Below are positions 6,052 through 8,557 of a DNA stretch of 8,557 nucleotides, in pieces. The position numbers and the translations under genes were made by a program. The notes below the pieces were generated by a model. That model did not search any database. It saw only the letters and a list, made by a program, of their open reading frames with translations, and was not told where the DNA came from. Each line of letters begins with the position of its first letter. The stretch's first letter is position 1. Source of the stretch: Thioploca sp. (GTDB taxonomy: Bacteria; Pseudomonadota; Gammaproteobacteria; Beggiatoales; Beggiatoaceae); NCBI GenBank assembly GCA_011371325.1, contig DRQV01000093.1, positions 1 to 8,557 on the forward strand, read 5' to 3'.

Positions 6052-6845
6052 TGGATATTGCCATTCCAGAAGGAAAAAATGCAGTAGTACAAGGTATACT
6101 ATTTGAGGCTTGGCCTACCGATTTATATGTACCACCTGATGCTTTGCAAATTTTTCTGGAAGGGTTTGAAGGGCCTTTGGATTTATTGCTATATTTAATT
6201 CAAAACCAAAATTTTGATATTACCAACATTCCGATTTCTACCATAACTACCCAATATTTAAAATACATTGAGTTAATTGAAGATTTACATTTAGATTTAG
6301 CGGCTGAATATTTAGTAATGGCAGCAACTTTAGTAGAAATTAAATCTCGGTCTTTACTACCAATTTCAGAAGATATTAAAGAAGATGATCCTCATGCTAA
6401 ACTGGTGCAACAATTGCGGGAATACGCTAAATATAAACAAGCTGCCCAAGATTTAGATGCCTTACCTCGACTGGAACGAGATTTGTTTACTGGTTTGGTG
6501 GAACATCCAGATATTCCTAGACAAATTGTACCACCAGAAGTTAGTTTGGATGAGTTATTAGAAGTTATGCAAGATGTAATGCGACGGGCTACTTTATTTA
6601 CTTCGCATCAGGTAATCAAAGAACCTTTATCAGTACGAGAACGCATGAGTGCAGTATTAGAACAGTTAAAACAATTACAACAAATTGATTTCATAAATTT
6701 ATTTGTTATAGAAGAAGGGCGTGCAGGGGTAGTAGTAACATTACTAGCAATTTTAGAACTTACCAAGGAATCATTAATAAAAATCGTGCAACCGCAAGCT
6801 TTTGCTGTTATTCAAGTAGTGAGTTTAGAAACTAAAAATGCCTGA
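6051..6845 (+). CDS. scpA: Segregation and condensation protein A (kleisin)
   Basis: ScpA is the kleisin subunit that bridges the SMC heads and binds ScpB in the bacterial condensin, acting in chromosome compaction and segregation. The 264 residues include the family hallmark GFEGPLDLLLYLI at 38-50. The DITNIPIS segment and AAEYLVMAATLVEIKSRSLLP (84-104) complete the N-terminal SMC-binding domain. An acidic linker and a C-terminal winged-helix-like part follow (from about 190, ending in the IQVV segment). The first ATG overlaps the trpS stop (TAATG), so translation is probably coupled; there is no clear Shine-Dalgarno. About 33 residues precede the conserved core, so a slightly later start is possible, but the coupling favours this one. 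The 3' end overlaps scpB by 8 bases. The order trpS-scpA-scpB is, from memory, common in gammaproteobacteria. Confidence 0.95.
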   Translation: MDIAIPEGKNAVVQGILFEAWPTDLYVPPDALQIFLEGFEGPLDLLLYLIQNQNFDITNIPISTITTQYLKYIELIEDLHLDLAAEYLVMAATLVEIKSRSLLPISEDIKEDDPHAKLVQQLREYAKYKQAAQDLDALPRLERDLFTGLVEHPDIPRQIVPPEVSLDELLEVMQDVMRRATLFTSHQVIKEPLSVRERMSAVLEQLKQLQQIDFINLFVIEEGRAGVVVTLLAILELTKESLIKIVQPQAFAVIQVVSLETKNA

Positions 6846-7389
6846 GCTAAAAACTATTATTGAAGCTGCCTTATTTGCTGCTGGCAAACCATTAGATGTC
6901 GATCATTTAGTAAAATTATTTATTGAAGATGCCGTGCCTCCAGAACGGAAAGCCATCCGCAATACTTTAAAAGAGTTGATTCAGGATTATACTGGAAAAG
7001 GTATAGAACTGGTGCAAGTGGCTAGCGGTTATAGATTTCAAACCAGAGCTGATTTAACTCCTTGGTTAAAGCAATTACAACCGGAAAGAGTAACCCGTTA
7101 TTCACGAGTATTATTAGAAACCATAGCAATCATAGCTTATCGACAACCGATAACTCGTTCTGAAATTGAAGCTATTCGTGGAATCAGCGTTAGTACCGAT
7201 ATGATGCGTCGTTTGCTAGAATATAATTGGATACGGGTATTGGCTCACCGCAATACTCCTGGTCGACCAGCTTTATATGGTACGACTCGTGGTTTTTTGA
7301 ATCATTTTAACCTTAAAAATTTAAACGATTTACCAGCTTTGACCGAATTAATGATTGAAGAACAAATTCCTAAATCAGACAGCAGTTAA
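6838..7389 (+). CDS. scpB: Segregation and condensation protein B
   Basis: ScpB is the winged-helix partner that dimerises and binds the central part of ScpA in the SMC-ScpAB condensin. The 183-residue length is normal. The first winged helix starts at IIEAALFAAGKPL (about 7-19). The second holds ETIAIIAYRQPITRSEIEAI (94-113), followed by GIS. The conserved GRPALYGTT lies at 142-150, and FLNHFNLKNLNDLPAL follows near the end. The ATG lies inside the end of scpA, with an 8-base overlap that indicates translational coupling. The tail after about residue 172 is short and polar. The usual downstream gene rluB (23S pseudouridine synthase) is not present; the next gene is dnaJ on the opposite strand. 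Confidence 0.94.
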   Translation: MPELKTIIEAALFAAGKPLDVDHLVKLFIEDAVPPERKAIRNTLKELIQDYTGKGIELVQVASGYRFQTRADLTPWLKQLQPERVTRYSRVLLETIAIIAYRQPITRSEIEAIRGISVSTDMMRRLLEYNWIRVLAHRNTPGRPALYGTTRGFLNHFNLKNLNDLPALTELMIEEQIPKSDSS

Positions 7390-7472
7390 TTCTAACTCAA
7401 CTGATGGTAATAATACTTTGGTGATGGATTTGTAAACAGAATGAATTTAAAGGAAAGATTAAGCAAATCTGG

Positions 7473-7487
7473 TAACAAAATTTGTTA
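7473..7487. repeat. AT-rich palindrome downstream of scpB
   Basis: TAACAAA at 7473-7479 and TTTGTTA at 7481-7487 are perfect inverted copies around a single A. As RNA this allows only about five A/U-rich pairs, so it is a poor terminator. It may be a protein site or chance in AT-rich DNA. Confidence 0.25.
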
Positions 7488-7515
7488 AATCAAGGATATT
7501 TTAACTTTATTGGAA

Positions 7516-7534
7516 TTCAAAACTTTAGTTTGAA
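7516..7534. terminator. Weak candidate terminator hairpins between scpB and dnaJ
   Basis: TTCAAAAC (7516-7523) pairs with GTTTGAA (7528-7534) with one bulged A and the loop TTTA. A second weak stem, AAATC/GATTT, lies at 7543-7556, nearer the dnaJ stop. They lie in the 191-base gap between convergent genes, where terminators for both strands are expected. The stems are A/T-rich and lack clean T-runs. Nothing else with coding character is seen in this gap. Confidence 0.3.
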
Positions 7535-7580
7535 ATACCCACAAATCTAAAGATTTAAACTCCAAATATCTAGCTTAGAA

Positions 7581-8557
7581 TTAAAACTTCATATCTTCAA
7601 AAAACTTTTTAACTCCATCTACCCATGAACTTTGCTTAGGACTATGTTTGTCACCTATACTTTCATTAAACTCTTTTAACAACTCTTTCTGACGATTGGT
7701 AAGATTAACTGGAGTCTCTACTATGACTCGGCAATGTAAATCACCGATTGACCCACCTCGTACTGGTTTTACTCCCTTATTACGGATTCTAAATACTTTA
7801 CCAGTTTGAGTTTCGGGTGGAATTTTTAACATCACACGTCCATTTAAAGTAGGTGCTTCTAACTCTCCACCCAATGCTGCTGTAACAATACTAATAGGAA
7901 CTTCACAGTATAAGTGATTTTCTTCTCGGGTAAAAATTGCATGTGGACGTACATTGATTTGTACATATAAATCGCCAGCAGGGCCACCATTTACCCCAGC
8001 TTCACCTTCCCCGGATAATCTAATTCTATCTCCATTGTCAACCCCAGCTGGAACTTTAACAGATAAAGTCTTATGTTCTTGCATTCGTCCACTACCACGG
8101 CAAGAACGACATGGTTCGGTGATAACTTTACCAGTACCACGACAATTTGGACATGTTTGTTGAACTGAGAAAAATCCTTGGGTTACTCGAATCTGTCCGT
8201 GTCCATCACAACGAGTACAAGTTTTAGGACTAGTACCTGGTTTAGCACCATTACCTCCACAATTAGAACAAGTTACATGAGTAGGAATTCTAATTTTAAC
8301 TTCAGTGCCAGTTACAACTTCTTCTAGTGATAAACTCAAGTCATAACGTAAATCTCCACCTCGGAAAGCTCTATTACCACCATTACGACCGCCACCACCA
8401 AATACACTTTCAAATATATCGCCTATATCACCAAAACCACTAAATCCTGCTCCAGCACCACCCATAGAAGGATCAACTCCAGCATGCCCAAATTGATCAT
8501 AAGCTGCTCGTTTTTGGGGGTCGCTTAAAATTTCATATGCTTCTTTAATTTCTTTAA
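7581..8557 (-). CDS. dnaJ: Chaperone DnaJ (5'-partial at the window edge)
   Basis: DnaJ (Hsp40) delivers unfolded substrates to DnaK and stimulates its ATPase. The minus-strand frame stays open to the right edge, giving 324 residues. Compared with the 376 residues of E. coli DnaJ, about 45-50 N-terminal residues, including the HPD motif, lie outside. Visible parts are the end of the J domain (KEIKEAYEILSDPQKRAAYD, then QFGHAG) and a short Gly/Phe region with GDIFESVFGGGG. All four zinc-binding CxxCxGxG repeats follow: CSNCGGNG, CTRCDGHG, CPNCRGTG and CRSCRGSG. The C-terminal substrate-binding domains hold VKVPAGVDNGDRIRLSGEGE and GDLYVQI. The protein ends in DGVKKFFEDMKF, as in E. coli (DGVKKFF). 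An apparent start at 8465 is only an internal Met. dnaK would be expected beyond the right edge, but that is inference. Confidence 0.97.
   Translation of the reverse strand, partial: KEIKEAYEILSDPQKRAAYDQFGHAGVDPSMGGAGAGFSGFGDIGDIFESVFGGGGRNGGNRAFRGGDLRYDLSLSLEEVVTGTEVKIRIPTHVTCSNCGGNGAKPGTSPKTCTRCDGHGQIRVTQGFFSVQQTCPNCRGTGKVITEPCRSCRGSGRMQEHKTLSVKVPAGVDNGDRIRLSGEGEAGVNGGPAGDLYVQINVRPHAIFTREENHLYCEVPISIVTAALGGELEAPTLNGRVMLKIPPETQTGKVFRIRNKGVKPVRGGSIGDLHCRVIVETPVNLTNRQKELLKEFNESIGDKHSPKQSSWVDGVKKFFEDMKF

Noticed and set aside
7381..7434. Possible frameshifted extension of the scpB tail
   Set aside because: A short frame after the stop continues with polar residues, but ScpB tails vary and the protein already has its normal length.
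7441..7488. ATG-started 15-codon frame after scpB, considered as a remnant of rluB
   Set aside because: The short reading (MNLKERLSKSG) resembles an RluB start only vaguely, and no later piece in any frame continues the match.
7954..8163. Plus-strand open frame inside dnaJ
   Set aside because: It is antisense to the zinc-finger and C-terminal part of dnaJ; its residues mirror the dnaJ codons.

Overview
This is an AT-rich window (roughly one third G+C by eye). It carries ordinary bacterial housekeeping genes, one compact TonB energy-transduction cassette, one unrecognised membrane protein and one clearly decayed gene. A gammaproteobacterium is the best guess, possibly a Thiotrichales-like or host-associated lineage. 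The grounds are a DnaJ very close to the E. coli protein, the gene order trpS-scpA-scpB, and a trpS of the longer type with an insert. That placement is inference. The standard genetic code is used, with TGA as a stop several times. Shine-Dalgarno signals are weak or absent except before dxr.

Left part (1-2449, all +): an unidentified multi-pass membrane protein, probably running off the left edge, is followed by a 184-base gap with a GC-rich hairpin. Then come exbB, exbD and tonB, closely packed; exbD and tonB share an ATGA. Together they should carry proton-motive energy across the periplasm to outer-membrane receptors. No receptor gene is in the window.

Middle (2450-4582): about 420 bases after tonB hold the remains of the C-terminal half of a TauE/SafE-like (COG2836-type) membrane protein, readable only by switching between frames. 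Its old stop codon overlaps the TTG start of an intact dxr (non-mevalonate isoprenoid pathway). A good hairpin separates dxr from a convergent small Sel1-repeat gene.

Right part (4583-8557): a 257-base AT-rich divergent intergenic region precedes a tight operon trpS-scpA-scpB, whose genes overlap by 1 and 8 bases. These encode tryptophanyl-tRNA synthetase and the two non-SMC subunits of the SMC chromosome-condensation complex. The TrpRS carries four cysteines spaced like those of the iron-sulphur TrpRS of Thermotoga. A 191-base gap with weak inverted repeats separates scpB from a convergent dnaJ, whose first 45-50 codons lie beyond the right edge.

I found no mobile element, CRISPR array, tRNA or rRNA, and no convincing new multi-gene system. 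The points most worth checking are the decayed transporter fused to the dxr start, the cysteine motif in TrpRS, the lysine-rich TonB linker and the unknown first gene.
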